37,710 nt of DNA from the NCBI GenBank assembly GCA_913050035.1, contig CAJXAC010000019.1:1-37710 (forward strand), read 5' to 3'. Positions 20,132 through 30,400 of the stretch are shown piece by piece. Each line of letters opens with the position of its first letter. Position 1 is the first letter of the stretch. The notes below the pieces were generated by a model. It was not told the origin of the DNA. It ran no database searches and saw only the letters and a list, made by a program, of their open reading frames with translations. The DNA is from an uncultured Gammaproteobacteria bacterium (lineage in GTDB: Bacteria; Pseudomonadota; Gammaproteobacteria; Pseudomonadales; Azotimanducaceae). A program made the translations under genes and the position numbers.

Positions 20132-20788
20132 GTGACGAAGAAAAGCCTGCAACTTACCCAACGACAAACGCGCATGCTCGCGGACATGGGTATTGATGTC
20201 TGGTATCCGCGTAAAGTGACTACCGCTGCTGCTAACCAGCAGCACCCAGCGGGGGTATCGTCCCAGCCCATTGCGGCAGCCGACTTGGCTTCTTTGAAGT
20301 CGACATTGGACCCAGCTCCGCTAATCGAAGCAACGCCCGCAGCGCAACCGGCGGCGTCGGAAGATGAGTCTAAGCGCCAGACTGTTGCGCCGATCCGGCT
20401 TTATCACCTGCATAACGAGGTTGGATTGCTGATATCCGCGGCGCCGTTATCAGGTCCAGTAGCCCAGTTCGCCGCAGATTTATTGTTAAGCCAGCGCTGG
20501 CGGCAGGGTGCCGCAACTAAGGCTAAACCAGAATTGAGCGAATTTAACTGGCCTCTGACAGATAATGTTGGCACCCCTGAGCGAGCATTACTCGCATTTA
20601 TGGATAAGTTCGGTGTTGGCGCCAAGGGTGGTCGAATACTATTTTGTACCGAAGCAACCCGTGCGCTGATTAACTCATGGGTGCCCTTATCCGACCAAAG
20701 CTATCTCTTGATTCCCGATTTGTCCGAGTTAATGCTCAGCGCAGATGCCAAACGACAATTCTGGGAGACCCTGAGCGGGCATAAGTGA
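20132..20788 (+). CDS. holD: Probable DNA polymerase III psi subunit (HolD-like)
   Basis: The 218-residue protein is weakly similar to HolD, which links the clamp loader to chi and single-strand-binding protein. The N-terminus TRMLADMGIDVWYPR resembles the chi-binding peptide of psi (a leucine-glutamine stretch, then GI-x-x-W). The C-terminus LLIPDLSELMLSADAKRQFW resembles the family end. Between them lies an Ala/Pro-rich linker (about residues 35-80), making it longer than E. coli HolD (137). Position supports the call: holD overlaps rimI in E. coli, and here the stop overlaps the rimI start by four bases. The start is GTG. Without synteny I would call it hypothetical. Confidence 0.6.
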   Translation: MTKKSLQLTQRQTRMLADMGIDVWYPRKVTTAAANQQHPAGVSSQPIAAADLASLKSTLDPAPLIEATPAAQPAASEDESKRQTVAPIRLYHLHNEVGLLISAAPLSGPVAQFAADLLLSQRWRQGAATKAKPELSEFNWPLTDNVGTPERALLAFMDKFGVGAKGGRILFCTEATRALINSWVPLSDQSYLLIPDLSELMLSADAKRQFWETLSGHK

Positions 20789-21243
20789 GTGTTGCTGAAA
20801 TCCAATTAAAGTCGCTGGTGCCAGAGCAAATCCCAGCGGTTATCGCATTGGAACAAGCCGTGACGGAATTTCCTTGGACGCAAAAAATGTACTTCGACAG
20901 CTTGGCCGGGGGATATTGGGGCGGCGGTTTGTGGCAAGGCTCGCGACTTGTTGGCGCGGCGGTAGTGAGCACTGGAGCAGGGGAATCGCATCTGTTGAAT
21001 ATGTGTGTTGCACTAGAGCACCAAGGCCAAGGTTATGGGAGGCTGTTGTTAGCTAGCGCTTGTCAGCAAGCTCATGACAAGGGCGCAGGGAAGATGTTTT
21101 TGGAAGTGCGCGCGGGCAATGGTCGGGCGCTCAGTCTCTATCAGTCTTTTGGTTTCGGGCAGATCGGAGTGCGTAAGGATTACTACCCTGGCGCCTTAGG
21201 TCGCGAAGATGCGATTTGCATGGCGCTAAATCTTCGCCAATAG
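20785..21243 (+). CDS. rimI: Ribosomal protein S18 alanine N-acetyltransferase
   Basis: The 152-residue GNAT enzyme acetylates the N-terminal alanine of ribosomal protein S18. The acetyl-CoA loop is seen in HQGQGYGRLLLASACQQA, and the C-terminal substrate region reads NGRALSLYQSFGFGQIGVRKDYYP, a typical RimI ending. The start is GTG at 20785, overlapping the upstream stop (GTGA), which indicates coupled translation. Length is normal (E. coli 148). Confidence 0.92.
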   Translation: MSVAEIQLKSLVPEQIPAVIALEQAVTEFPWTQKMYFDSLAGGYWGGGLWQGSRLVGAAVVSTGAGESHLLNMCVALEHQGQGYGRLLLASACQQAHDKGAGKMFLEVRAGNGRALSLYQSFGFGQIGVRKDYYPGALGREDAICMALNLRQ

Positions 21244-21313
21244 CTGTTGAACATTAGTACCGCAGACTAAAGCTCCGTATACTGCGCGGCTCTGCTGAAC
21301 AAAGCCTAATGCT

Positions 21314-22885
21314 GTGACCGATTCTGTAAGCGACCGGCGAACCTTCGCCATTATCTCTCACCCGGATGCGGGTAAGACCACGATGACTGAAAAGCTGCTG
21401 CTGTTTGGTGGTGCTATCAAGTTAGCGGGCACCGTAAAATCTAGAAAATCTGACCGCCACGCAACCTCAGATTGGATGACCATGGAGCAGGAGCGTGGTA
21501 TCTCGGTCACTACCTCGGTGATGCAATTTCCTTACGATCATCGAATGGTAAATTTGCTCGATACACCCGGTCATGAGGACTTTTCGGAAGATACTTATCG
21601 CACATTGACTGCCGTTGATTCGGCGCTGATGGTGATCGATGGCGCGAAGGGGGTTGAGCCGCGCACCATCAAATTGATGGAGGTATGCCGCTTGCGCGAT
21701 ACGCCCATCGTGACGTTCATCAACAAGTTGGATCGGGAAATACGCGATCCAATCGAGGTGCTTGATGAAATCGAAGACATCCTACAGATCCAATGCGCGC
21801 CGATGAATTGGCCGATTGATCGGGGTCAGAATTTCAAAGGCATCTACGATTTCGCCAACGATCAAATTGTTTGCTATGCCCAAGGTCATGGGCATCACGT
21901 GCACAATTTCCCGATAATAGAAGGATTAGACAGTGACGCCGCCCGGGCTTATTTGGGTGATGCCTATCAAGATTTCGTTGACGAGATTGAACTGGTGCAG
22001 GGTGCCAGCCACAGTTATGTCCAAGAGGACTTTGAATCCGCCACGCTGAGTCCTGTCTATTTTGGTACGGCGCTTGGCAACTTTGGCGTTAACCAAATGC
22101 TTGACGGTTTTGTTGACCTTGCGCCACCGCCGCAGCCGCGTGCCACCCAAGACCGGGAAGTACTGCCTGAAGAATCTAAGTTCAGTGGTTTCGTATTTAA
22201 GATTCAGGCTAACATGGATCCTAATCATCGAGACCGTATCGCGTTTTTGCGTATTTGCTCTGGCACCTATCGTCAGGGCATGAAAATGCGTCACCTGCGC
22301 CTTGGTAAGGACATTAAAGTCGCTGATGCGGTGACGTTTATGGCCGGCGATCGGGTACAAACCGAACTGGCCTTCGCTGGCGACATCATTGGTCTGCACA
22401 ATCACGGCACGATACAAATTGGTGATGCCTTCTCTGAGGGCGAGCAGCACCGATTTATTGGCATTCCTAATTTTGCCCCTGAATTGTTTCGGCGGGTGCG
22501 GGTTAAAGATCCGCTGCGTTCCAAACAATTGGAGAAAGGTATCCAGCAGTTGGCGGAAGAGGGCGCAACCCAAGTCTTCAAGCCACTGAGTAAGAACGAA
22601 CTTGTTGTCGGTGCTGTAGGGGTCCTGCAATTTGACTTGGTGGCGTTCCGACTGCGCGATGAGTACCGGGCTGAGTGCATCTGGGAGAACTCCTCCACCT
22701 ATACCGCTCGTTGGGTGCGCTGTGACGATGAGAAAATGCTCAATGACTTTCGCAATAAGAATCAAGACAATTTGGCCATGGATGGCGGCGGTTATTTGAC
22801 CTATCTGGCGACCAGCCGAGTTAATCTGCAGGTGGTAGAGGATCGCTGGCCGGATATCACCTTTAGTAAGACCCGCGAACACTGA
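21314..22885 (+). CDS. prfC: Peptide chain release factor 3
   Basis: The 523-residue translational GTPase recycles RF1 and RF2 from the ribosome. The P-loop is [29 protein letters not shown] and [12 protein letters not shown] form the switch region, [16 protein letters not shown] is G3 and NKLDRE is G4. Domains II and III follow to the C-terminus ITFSKTREH. The length matches E. coli (529). The start is GTG at 21314 with a weak ribosome-binding site, and an ATG start is absent at the conserved N-terminus. Confidence 0.96.
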   Translation: MTDSVSDRRTFAIISHPDAGKTTMTEKLLLFGGAIKLAGTVKSRKSDRHATSDWMTMEQERGISVTTSVMQFPYDHRMVNLLDTPGHEDFSEDTYRTLTAVDSALMVIDGAKGVEPRTIKLMEVCRLRDTPIVTFINKLDREIRDPIEVLDEIEDILQIQCAPMNWPIDRGQNFKGIYDFANDQIVCYAQGHGHHVHNFPIIEGLDSDAARAYLGDAYQDFVDEIELVQGASHSYVQEDFESATLSPVYFGTALGNFGVNQMLDGFVDLAPPPQPRATQDREVLPEESKFSGFVFKIQANMDPNHRDRIAFLRICSGTYRQGMKMRHLRLGKDIKVADAVTFMAGDRVQTELAFAGDIIGLHNHGTIQIGDAFSEGEQHRFIGIPNFAPELFRRVRVKDPLRSKQLEKGIQQLAEEGATQVFKPLSKNELVVGAVGVLQFDLVAFRLRDEYRAECIWENSSTYTARWVRCDDEKMLNDFRNKNQDNLAMDGGGYLTYLATSRVNLQVVEDRWPDITFSKTREH

Positions 22886-22894
22886 TAACTTTTA

Positions 22895-23683
22895 ATGCCA
22901 ACAACTGATGAATTAAAGCAACGCCTGAAGGAAGCCGCGCAGCAGGAATGCGGCGAGTTTGCGATGGCGCTATTGGTTAGCGAAGTCATTGATCCGCAGA
23001 TCGAGGGCGAGAAGCTGCGGCAAAGTTTTATCGATTTATTGGCGCCAGTTGAACAAAGTGAGGCTGTCGACGTAACGCAGCTCTTGGCTTTTTTTCGGCA
23101 GTCCGGCTTTGCCAGTCGGCGTGCTGAACCCGCCGATTTAAGCCATAGCAATTTGCAATGGGTTATCGCGCAGCGCCAAGGATTACCTATAGCGGTGGCG
23201 TCAATAATCATCGAGGCGGGACGCCGCTACGGTCTCGCGGCACACGGTATTAATTTTCCTGGGCACTTTTTGGTTTCACTAGAACAGCAGATAGTGGATC
23301 CACTGTCCCTGCGCACCCTAGGTCTGCAGCAGTTGGGTGCAAAATTAACTGCGCAGCAGCAGCAAGAAATCATGCAGCCCACCCAAACAAGTGTATTCGG
23401 TTTACGCATGTTGAATAACGTCAAGATCCAATACGCGCAAGCGCAAAACTGGTTTGAAGTGTTAGACATTCTTGAGTGTCAGTTAATGGTGGAAACCGTA
23501 GATCAGTCTGCCCAGGCTGCTTTGCAGTTTGAGCGTGGTGAGTGCCTGCTGCAGATGGAACAGCCGCCGCGAGCACAACAGGCGTATATGACATGCTTAG
23601 AAATGTCGCCACCGCCAGCGCTAGCGCTGCAGGCTGAACAGCGTTTACAACAGCTGCGGCAACAACCAAAAATTCTGCACTAA
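22895..23683 (+). CDS. SirB1-family protein (transglutaminase-like, TPR)
   Basis: The 262-residue soluble protein has the transglutaminase-like core of the SirB1 group. The segment SNLQWVIAQRQGLPIAVASI is followed by GRRYGLAAHGINFPGHFLV, where histidine sits at the catalytic-like position, and the C-terminal quarter forms TPR-like helices (ALQFERGECLLQMEQPPRAQ). The usual cysteine of true transglutaminases is not evident at the matching site, so it may not be an active enzyme. The biochemical role of this family is unknown to me. It begins nine bases after prfC. Confidence 0.85.
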   Translation: MPTTDELKQRLKEAAQQECGEFAMALLVSEVIDPQIEGEKLRQSFIDLLAPVEQSEAVDVTQLLAFFRQSGFASRRAEPADLSHSNLQWVIAQRQGLPIAVASIIIEAGRRYGLAAHGINFPGHFLVSLEQQIVDPLSLRTLGLQQLGAKLTAQQQQEIMQPTQTSVFGLRMLNNVKIQYAQAQNWFEVLDILECQLMVETVDQSAQAALQFERGECLLQMEQPPRAQQAYMTCLEMSPPPALALQAEQRLQQLRQQPKILH

Positions 23684-23719
23684 GGGATAGCATCAACCCC
23701 TGAAAACTAGCGCCTTCGT

Positions 23720-25591
23720 TTAGCTCATATCCTCGTAGGGATTGGCTAGGTTCAGGTCGACCGGGTTAGGAAAGCCAGGTATGGCAATATGTTTGTCGTC
23801 CATGCCCAGTTCCTGGCCGTCTACTACCCCTTCACCAAATTGATAAATGGGCGCGACCGAACCATTGTCTGCATTGTCGTCGTAGTCTTGGGCCCGAGCG
23901 GCAACAGCTTCTTGCTTGCGCTGCAGTTCCAAGAATCGATCCTTGCCCCAGCGTTTTTGCAACATGCCTAGGGTATGTTGGGGCGATAAAAATAGCCCGG
24001 TGGCGTTATTGCCGCCGAAGCCCTTGGAGTTAACAAAGGCGCCGGGCTTGGCTGCGGGATCTATTTCTACATGCTGCATGGGTAGATGCAGCGCATCTTG
24101 ATGAACATCATCGGCGATATGGTCGATGGTGGTAATGCCCGGTACCCAACCGTCACGCCAAGCGCCAAGGATAGCCGCGAGCTGTTCGCCACCGGCGGGG
24201 GCCATAGAGTGGCCGACATAGCATTTAACGGCGCCAACTAGCCACTGCTCTAAACCAAATTGCTGGGCTACTTCATTCAGGATATGCGACTCAGTGACGC
24301 GGTTTTGCGGGGTGCCAGTGCCATGGGCCTGCATATAAGTACCGGTCCGAACGAGTTCTTCGCCGAGGATGGCGCGGGCGGAAGCCACAGCTTTCGCCAC
24401 GGTCAAGTAGTTGCCGATACCTGGACCGGGAATGGATTTTTTATATCCATCTGCATTGACGAAAACGTCGCCCACTGAACCCATGACTTGCGCACCGTGC
24501 TGCATAGCCAGTTCATCATCCATCAGCACGATCCAAACCGAAGCCTCGGCAACGGTAAATCCAGCATTGGAGGAAAAGGGTCTGCAGGCTCGGCGATTAT
24601 CGCAATGATCGCTGTTGTCCAGCTTCATCAGCTCTTCGTCTTCAGCCAGTGCCCCCATTACCCTATAGCCCTCAATGACATGAGGTTGAATGGGCGCCTC
24701 GGAGTTGCCAACGATTACGATGCGCTTATCGCCGCGCCGGATATCGTCCATGCCCCGTTTAACGTTGTACAGGAAGGTCGCGCAGGCGCCAATAATACCT
24801 GCGGTTTCGCCGACAGAGCCGAGTACATAGGCGTTAACAAAGTCGCCGGGCATTTCTGGTAGACCCAAGGCGACGTGCTTGGATGAGGGGCGTTTGCCGA
24901 TAACAGGGTTTTGCAGCAACCCGGAGTAACCGTCGGCGTCTAATTGCCCCATAGCAGAGCCGGAATACACTGCAAATTGATCCGGGGCGACCATGCTCTT
25001 GAGTTGTTCGACGCTAAACCCAGTAGAGCGCAGGGTGTCAGATGCGCCGTAAACCGCCATTTGTAGGCCGCGCGGATGATTGCGGCTGGCATATAATGCT
25101 GCAGGGTCAAAGCCTGTTGGTAATTGGCCCGCGCTGGTTACCTTCGAGGTGCGTAGTTCCGGTAGCAGTGCATTTAGGGGTGCATTGCAAACCACTTTGA
25201 CCTGATTATCTCCAATGTCGGTAACCGCCCAGTCTTCGGGTACTCGATTGGGCAATTGGCGTTTACCCGTCACAAAACTCAAGGTTTGACCTTCGGCCCC
25301 CGTCATCTTCAGTGCTGACTGCCAGAGCACGGATTCCGGGTCAAAGTTTTCGATTCGGCGAATTAGGGTATGGTCGCGAATTTGTGCCTTATCACTATCG
25401 GTTAAAGCTGCCGTATCGGCAAAGCCCATTAGTTCTGCCAAGCTTTTGTAGGTGCGTTGTTGCGCTGCCTCAGGCAAGGCATCAAGCACCAGGCGCCGAT
25501 ACGCATGATGGCCGCTGATTCTGCCGGCGGGATTTATGCCGCCGCAGCCGACGATCACTGGCAGCGGCGTGGTTTTACCGAGTGTGCTCAA
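23720..25591 (-). CDS. fabY: Beta-ketoacyl-ACP synthase FabY
   Basis: The 623-residue synthase resembles FabY of Pseudomonas, which starts fatty acid synthesis by condensing acetyl-CoA with malonyl-ACP in place of FabH. The thiolase-fold triad is visible: C270 in GIIGACATFLYN, H423 in QAHGTGTPQNRVTE and H461 in YVGHSMAPAGG. The long N-terminal region with KVTSAGQLPTGFDP and NHPRGLQM, and the tail with GFPNPVDLNLANPYEDM, set it apart from FabB/FabF (about 410 residues). The start is TTG with AAGGGA upstream. It follows the thiolase gene by 51 bases on the same strand, so they likely share a transcript. Confidence 0.88.
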   Translation of the reverse strand: MSTLGKTTPLPVIVGCGGINPAGRISGHHAYRRLVLDALPEAAQQRTYKSLAELMGFADTAALTDSDKAQIRDHTLIRRIENFDPESVLWQSALKMTGAEGQTLSFVTGKRQLPNRVPEDWAVTDIGDNQVKVVCNAPLNALLPELRTSKVTSAGQLPTGFDPAALYASRNHPRGLQMAVYGASDTLRSTGFSVEQLKSMVAPDQFAVYSGSAMGQLDADGYSGLLQNPVIGKRPSSKHVALGLPEMPGDFVNAYVLGSVGETAGIIGACATFLYNVKRGMDDIRRGDKRIVIVGNSEAPIQPHVIEGYRVMGALAEDEELMKLDNSDHCDNRRACRPFSSNAGFTVAEASVWIVLMDDELAMQHGAQVMGSVGDVFVNADGYKKSIPGPGIGNYLTVAKAVASARAILGEELVRTGTYMQAHGTGTPQNRVTESHILNEVAQQFGLEQWLVGAVKCYVGHSMAPAGGEQLAAILGAWRDGWVPGITTIDHIADDVHQDALHLPMQHVEIDPAAKPGAFVNSKGFGGNNATGLFLSPQHTLGMLQKRWGKDRFLELQRKQEAVAARAQDYDDNADNGSVAPIYQFGEGVVDGQELGMDDKHIAIPGFPNPVDLNLANPYEDMS

Positions 25592-25642
25592 AATAATCCC
25601 TTAGTGCTTACAGGGGGCCAATAGGGCGGGTTCGTGGATGCC

Positions 25643-26806
25643 CTAAAGCGTGCGCTCAAGGGCAATAGCAGTTGCCTCGCCACCGCCAATGCACAGTGCT
25701 GCGATGCCCCGCTGTTTGTGCTGGTTTTTCATGGCGTGAGCCAAAGTCACAATAAGGCGGCTGCCGGTCGAGCCAATTGGATGGCCTTGCGCGCATGCGC
25801 CTCCATGCACGTTGACCCGAGCCGGGTCCAGCCCAAGCTCTTGGGTAGTCAGCATGGTGACCATGGCAAAAGCCTCATTGATTTCAAACAGATCCACCGA
25901 TGCTAGATCCCAGCCAATCTTTTCCACGAGCTTTTGAATGGCACCTATAGGCGCTAGGGTGAACTCGCTGGGATGGATTGAATGGGTCGCGTGGCCAATG
26001 ATTTTCGCAAGAGGTTCGCGCCCATTCAGCGCATCACCGCTTGCCAGCACCAATGCGGATGCTCCATCGGAAATAGAGGATGCATTGGCCGCAGTGATCG
26101 TACCGTCCGCTTTGAACGCGGGCCGCAGTGTCGGTATCCGATCGATCTTTGCGCGCCCTGGTTGCTCATCGTCTGCCACCAGCGAGCCATTGATTTCTAT
26201 TGGCGCGATTTCGCTCGCAAGAGCGCGGTTTTCGATGGCGCTGCGCGCGCGGTTGACGGATTCAATCGCGTAAGCGTCCATGGCTTCGCGAGTGAGTTGG
26301 TGTTGATCAGCAGTATTTTGCGCGAACGATCCCATGGACCCGCCGGTTTCTGCGTCCTCGAGGCCATCGGTGAACAACGCGTCAAGCATTTGGCTGTGGC
26401 CCATGCGCAGCCCGGCACGGGCTTTGTCGACGAGAAAGGGCGCGTTGCTCATGCTTTCCATACCGCCGGCCACTACCGTGGCGGCGCTGCCTGCGCGGAT
26501 CAAATCTGTAGCCAGCATGGTGGCCTTCATGCCTGAACCGCAGACTTTATTGATCGTTGTAGCACCGCAGCTGTCTGGCAGTTCTGCCTGTCGCATAGCT
26601 TGCCGTGCCGGCGCTTGCTTAAGTCCGGCACTGACTACATTACCCATGATTACTTCATCGATTTCGGCGGCATCGACACTGGCCTGGCCGAGCGCTGCGG
26701 CGATGGCGTGAGCGCCAAGCTGTGGTGCCTTCTGGTTCGCCAATGCCCCCTGAAAACTGCCCACCGGTGTGCGCGCTGCGCCAACAATATAAACCTCTGA
26801 ACTCAC
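25643..26806 (-). CDS. Acetyl-CoA acetyltransferase / thiolase
   Basis: The 387-residue cytosolic thiolase joins or splits acyl-CoA chains, for example two acetyl-CoA to acetoacetyl-CoA. Catalytic residues are in place: C89 in NKVCGSGMKA, H342 in GHPIGSTGSR and C372 in CIGGGEA, with N310 in NEAFA. The length and the MESMSNAPF motif fit the biosynthetic-type PhaA/AtoB group. Direction and substrate are not fixed by sequence. The start is GTG with GAGGAG upstream. Its coupling to fabY hints at a role in supplying or regulating short acyl-CoA (inference). Confidence 0.92.
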   Translation of the reverse strand: MSSEVYIVGAARTPVGSFQGALANQKAPQLGAHAIAAALGQASVDAAEIDEVIMGNVVSAGLKQAPARQAMRQAELPDSCGATTINKVCGSGMKATMLATDLIRAGSAATVVAGGMESMSNAPFLVDKARAGLRMGHSQMLDALFTDGLEDAETGGSMGSFAQNTADQHQLTREAMDAYAIESVNRARSAIENRALASEIAPIEINGSLVADDEQPGRAKIDRIPTLRPAFKADGTITAANASSISDGASALVLASGDALNGREPLAKIIGHATHSIHPSEFTLAPIGAIQKLVEKIGWDLASVDLFEINEAFAMVTMLTTQELGLDPARVNVHGGACAQGHPIGSTGSRLIVTLAHAMKNQHKQRGIAALCIGGGEATAIALERTL

Positions 26807-26908
26807 AGTTGCTGCTCCTCGAAATTTGCATAGCAGATTACCACGGGAAAGACCTGATAGGCCAAGCCACTATGCCGCGATATGTGCCGTTAATAGCCTG
26901 CGTACACC

Positions 26909-27412
26909 CTAGCGCTCGGCAAAGCGCGGAATCAGCTCGGCAAAATTGCATGGTCGAAAATCAATATCTAATTGGTTATGCAAAATACTATTCCACCCGG
27001 TAGCCACAGCACCGGACGAACCGGGTAGGCTAAAAATGAGAGTGCCGTTAGCCAACCCACCCAAAGCCCTAGACTGGATTGTTGATGTGCCGATTTCGCT
27101 ATACGAGATTTGCCGAAATAATTCGCCAAAGCCCTCAATGTGCTTGTCGAAGAGTGGTGTCAATGCTTCAGGCGTACTATCGCGTCCGGTAAATCCAGTT
27201 CCTCCGGTCGTAACGATTACGTTTATGTCGTTATCGGCGATCCAACCAGAAACAACGGCGCGAATTGCATAGACATCATCTTTAACGATTTCGCGTGCGG
27301 CTATCTTATGGTCGTCGGCGAGCATAAAGTCGCGCAAAAGATCGCCGGACTTGTCGTCAGCAAGGGTTCGGGTGTCGGAAATGGTGAGAATGGCACAGAG
27401 CAGATTTGGCAT
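26909..27412 (-). CDS. moaB: Molybdenum cofactor biosynthesis protein MoaB
   Basis: The 167-residue protein has the MoaB/Mog molybdopterin-binding fold: ILTISDTRTLADDKSG, then VIVTTGGTGFTGRDSTPEAL, and the glycine-rich IFSLPGSSGAVATGW. In bacteria it is thought to adenylylate molybdopterin or assist a late step. I used the ATG at 27412; a TTG at 27430 would add six residues. No other moa or moe genes are near. A local client for the cofactor is MsrP at 18515-19444. It is divergent from the giant carboxylase gene. Confidence 0.9.
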   Translation of the reverse strand: MPNLLCAILTISDTRTLADDKSGDLLRDFMLADDHKIAAREIVKDDVYAIRAVVSGWIADNDINVIVTTGGTGFTGRDSTPEALTPLFDKHIEGFGELFRQISYSEIGTSTIQSRALGGLANGTLIFSLPGSSGAVATGWNSILHNQLDIDFRPCNFAELIPRFAER

Positions 27413-27478
27413 GGCTGTAATTGCGCTCAATTGGGCAAATGGCTAAAGTAGCGCAATTCTACACACAGTCTGAAACAC

Positions 27479-30400
27479 GTGGTCAAGCAGCTCATCGAAG
27501 GGGATCGGCTATTTTTTATTGCCGAGAGTCTCGCTAAGGATTTTTCACTTTTTCCTCAGGTCGCCCAGGAAGACCGGCCGGTTCCGGGATTGCTGTCCCA
27601 GCGCGACATTAATCGTCGCCAGGACGAGCTCCGGGAACTGAATATTGATGCCTACATCGAGGCGGTTGTCGTCCCTGCTGAGGATCAGGGTCGTATTGCC
27701 GCGCCGGTGATTATTCGCCAATTAGGTAGAGTCATCGAAGAGCATTCCGCAGGACCTTACTATCAGGCCGCGGTGCTGATGAACTTCGGTGCAGGGATCG
27801 AGCGTGAAGTAGGCTTTATCGCTCAGGACCGCACGGTTGAATTGGGCAGTTGGATGCCCGAACATCATTTGCGCGCAGCAGATTTTATTGACCGCTGTTC
27901 ATCTCGGGCAATGCCGATTGTCAGCTTTATGGACACGCCAGGGGCAGATCCACGAGAAGAAGCCAACGCTAACAATCAAGCCCACAGTATTTCTCGGCTA
28001 ATTGCCGAAATGAGCAATGTTGACGTCCCTAATGTCGGTCTCGTTTATGGTATCGGCTATTCCGGTGGCGCTATTCCATTGGCCGCGAGTAATGTCATTC
28101 TTTCATTGCGAGACGGGGTATTCAGCACCATCCAACCGGCGGGTTTGGCGAATATTGCGCGTCGTCTGAATCTATCGTGGCAGGAATGTGCCAAGTATGT
28201 GGGGGTATCGCCTTACGAGCTATATGCCCAGGGTAATATCGACGCCATTGTGGATTTCAGTCCCGCTGATGGCATAGAGCAACTTGAAAATCTGCGCTTG
28301 GCGCTGATTCACAGCATCATGAATGTTGAATCGCGGACCAAGGAATTTGTGGCGGAAAATCCATACATCATGGATCACTATCGCCAAAGTTTAATGCGCT
28401 ATCTAAAGCCTTCTGAGCAGTTGCAAGCAATGCAGAGCTCGGCATCGTTGGCGCTGACGCGCAACCCTACGGAATATTTGAATGTGTTTGGCGTGGCGTT
28501 CCGGTATCTGCGTTACCTGCAGGTGCGTAAGCGGATAAAAGCCACGAGTACCCAACAATATGGCCGCTTAGCAGAGCAAGAGGTGCCCTCGGGTGAGTTG
28601 CACACTCGTGCGGACCGCGAGCGTCGCCAGACCTTTTTGTATTGGCTGCAGGATCCGGATCGGGTGGTATACGACGAGTCATTATCAAAGGCTTGGCGGA
28701 ACTACCAAGATAAGCGTCAAGCGATGAATGATGAGCGCGGTCGTATTGCGCAAATGATCTTCGGTGAGCCCAAGCAGAACTACGAAAATGCCAGAGCAAA
28801 TCTGCTTTCCTCGGTGGGGGTGTTTTTATACAACCGCTGGAAGAAAGAGGCCCGGGGAAATCTAGAGGCGTTGCAGCAGTACCTGCAGGACGATGTATCG
28901 ACACGACAAATTCTGCAGGTTAGCGATATTGCTGATGCCACAGGCCTTTTGAATGCCATTATCAGCGACGCTGAGCTAAAAGCTTTGCTCTACGAACAGT
29001 TCTCCCATGAAGGTCGTAAGTTGCTGGACGCGGGCCTGGTAGAGGGCACAGTATCTGGCTTTGTTGCCAAGCAATTGGTGGCTGAACTGAATATGTTAAT
29101 TGCCAGTGGAGCACTGGCAGAAGCGGCCGGTGGAGCATCGATGGCCGCTAATAGGCGCTTTCTGAGTGAGCGTTTGCCATCTCACATACCGCCCCAAGTG
29201 GTGGGGGTGAAACCCGTCGTGCTTGCCGAGTTGTCGGTCTTAGACATCTTGCTGAATGAAGAGTTGCGTGCCGATTTTATTTTAGAATGCCAAAACCTGC
29301 TGCTCTTTGATTCCGTCTACGATGCCGTGATTGGCAGCCTGGATTCCATAGCGGCAGAAGCTCAAGCCAATCAGGCCCTATCTCAAGCGTCATTATCGCG
29401 CCTACTAGACCAAACTCTGGGGCAAGGCGCAGATGCCGGTGCGGCGCGGCAACGCCTGTTTGATTGGCATCAGCGGGTAATAAAGATGCCTAAGGGTGCA
29501 GACTTTTTCCGTGCGGTAGAAGAATGGAAAAAACTCAGTTTTGCGCATTTGGCGGACGCGTTATTTGTTGTTGTTACTCATGTATTCAGCGTTTTGACCC
29601 ATTCGTTGATTACCTCCGAGCGCGACGGCAAGACGTATCAGGGAAAGATTGCGCCGCGCAATATCGGGCGCCGCAAAGATTTCTGGAACCGTTTGGATAT
29701 GGCCTACAACGACCTGCAAATGCAGGACGTGTTGCGGGTAATTCGCAGCGATCGGCGCTTTACCTATAACGATATCATTGAGCAGTTCTTTGATCGCTGG
29801 GAGCCATGCTTCGACGATCTTTTGAGTTCGGACCCGTGCTCATTTCCGGGATTTCGCGTATCTATTGAAAGTGCGCTAAACAAAGGCTTGCCACCCTGCG
29901 GAGTAGTTACAGGCTTTGCTGATGTGAAGTCCTTGCCCCAGACACGGGTTGGTGTGGTGCTGTCAAATGTGCAGTTTCAAGCCGGTGCGTTTGATATGGC
30001 CAGTGCGGAAAAAGTCATCCGGCTGTTACTTGAGTGTGCAGAACAACACTTACCGGTGGTGTGTTTCATCTCGTCTGGAGGTATGCAGACCAAGGAGGGC
30101 GCAGGAGCACTGTTTTCAATGGCTGCTGTAAATGATCGCATTACCCGATTCGTTCGCGATCACGACCTACCGATAATCGTTTTTGGTTATGGCGATTGTA
30201 CTGGCGGTGCCCAGGCAAGTTTTGTAACCCATCCGCTGGTGCAGACCTATTACTGGTCAGGCACCAGTATGCCCTTTGCCGGGCAGATCGTTGTGCCCTC
30301 TAATCTGCCGTTGCGCTCGATTTTGTCGAATTATCTGTCGGCTAATGAAGGCTCGATGCAAGGCTTAGTGAAACACCCCTTTTATACCAACATCGATGAG

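Noticed and set aside
21926-22882. Long 318-codon antisense frame inside prfC
   Set aside because: It lies wholly opposite a well-conserved release factor 3 gene, has no recognisable family, and arises from codon bias on the coding strand.
25982-26536. 184-codon frame antisense to the thiolase gene
   Set aside because: The thiolase on the opposite strand has all its catalytic motifs; this frame has no known domain.
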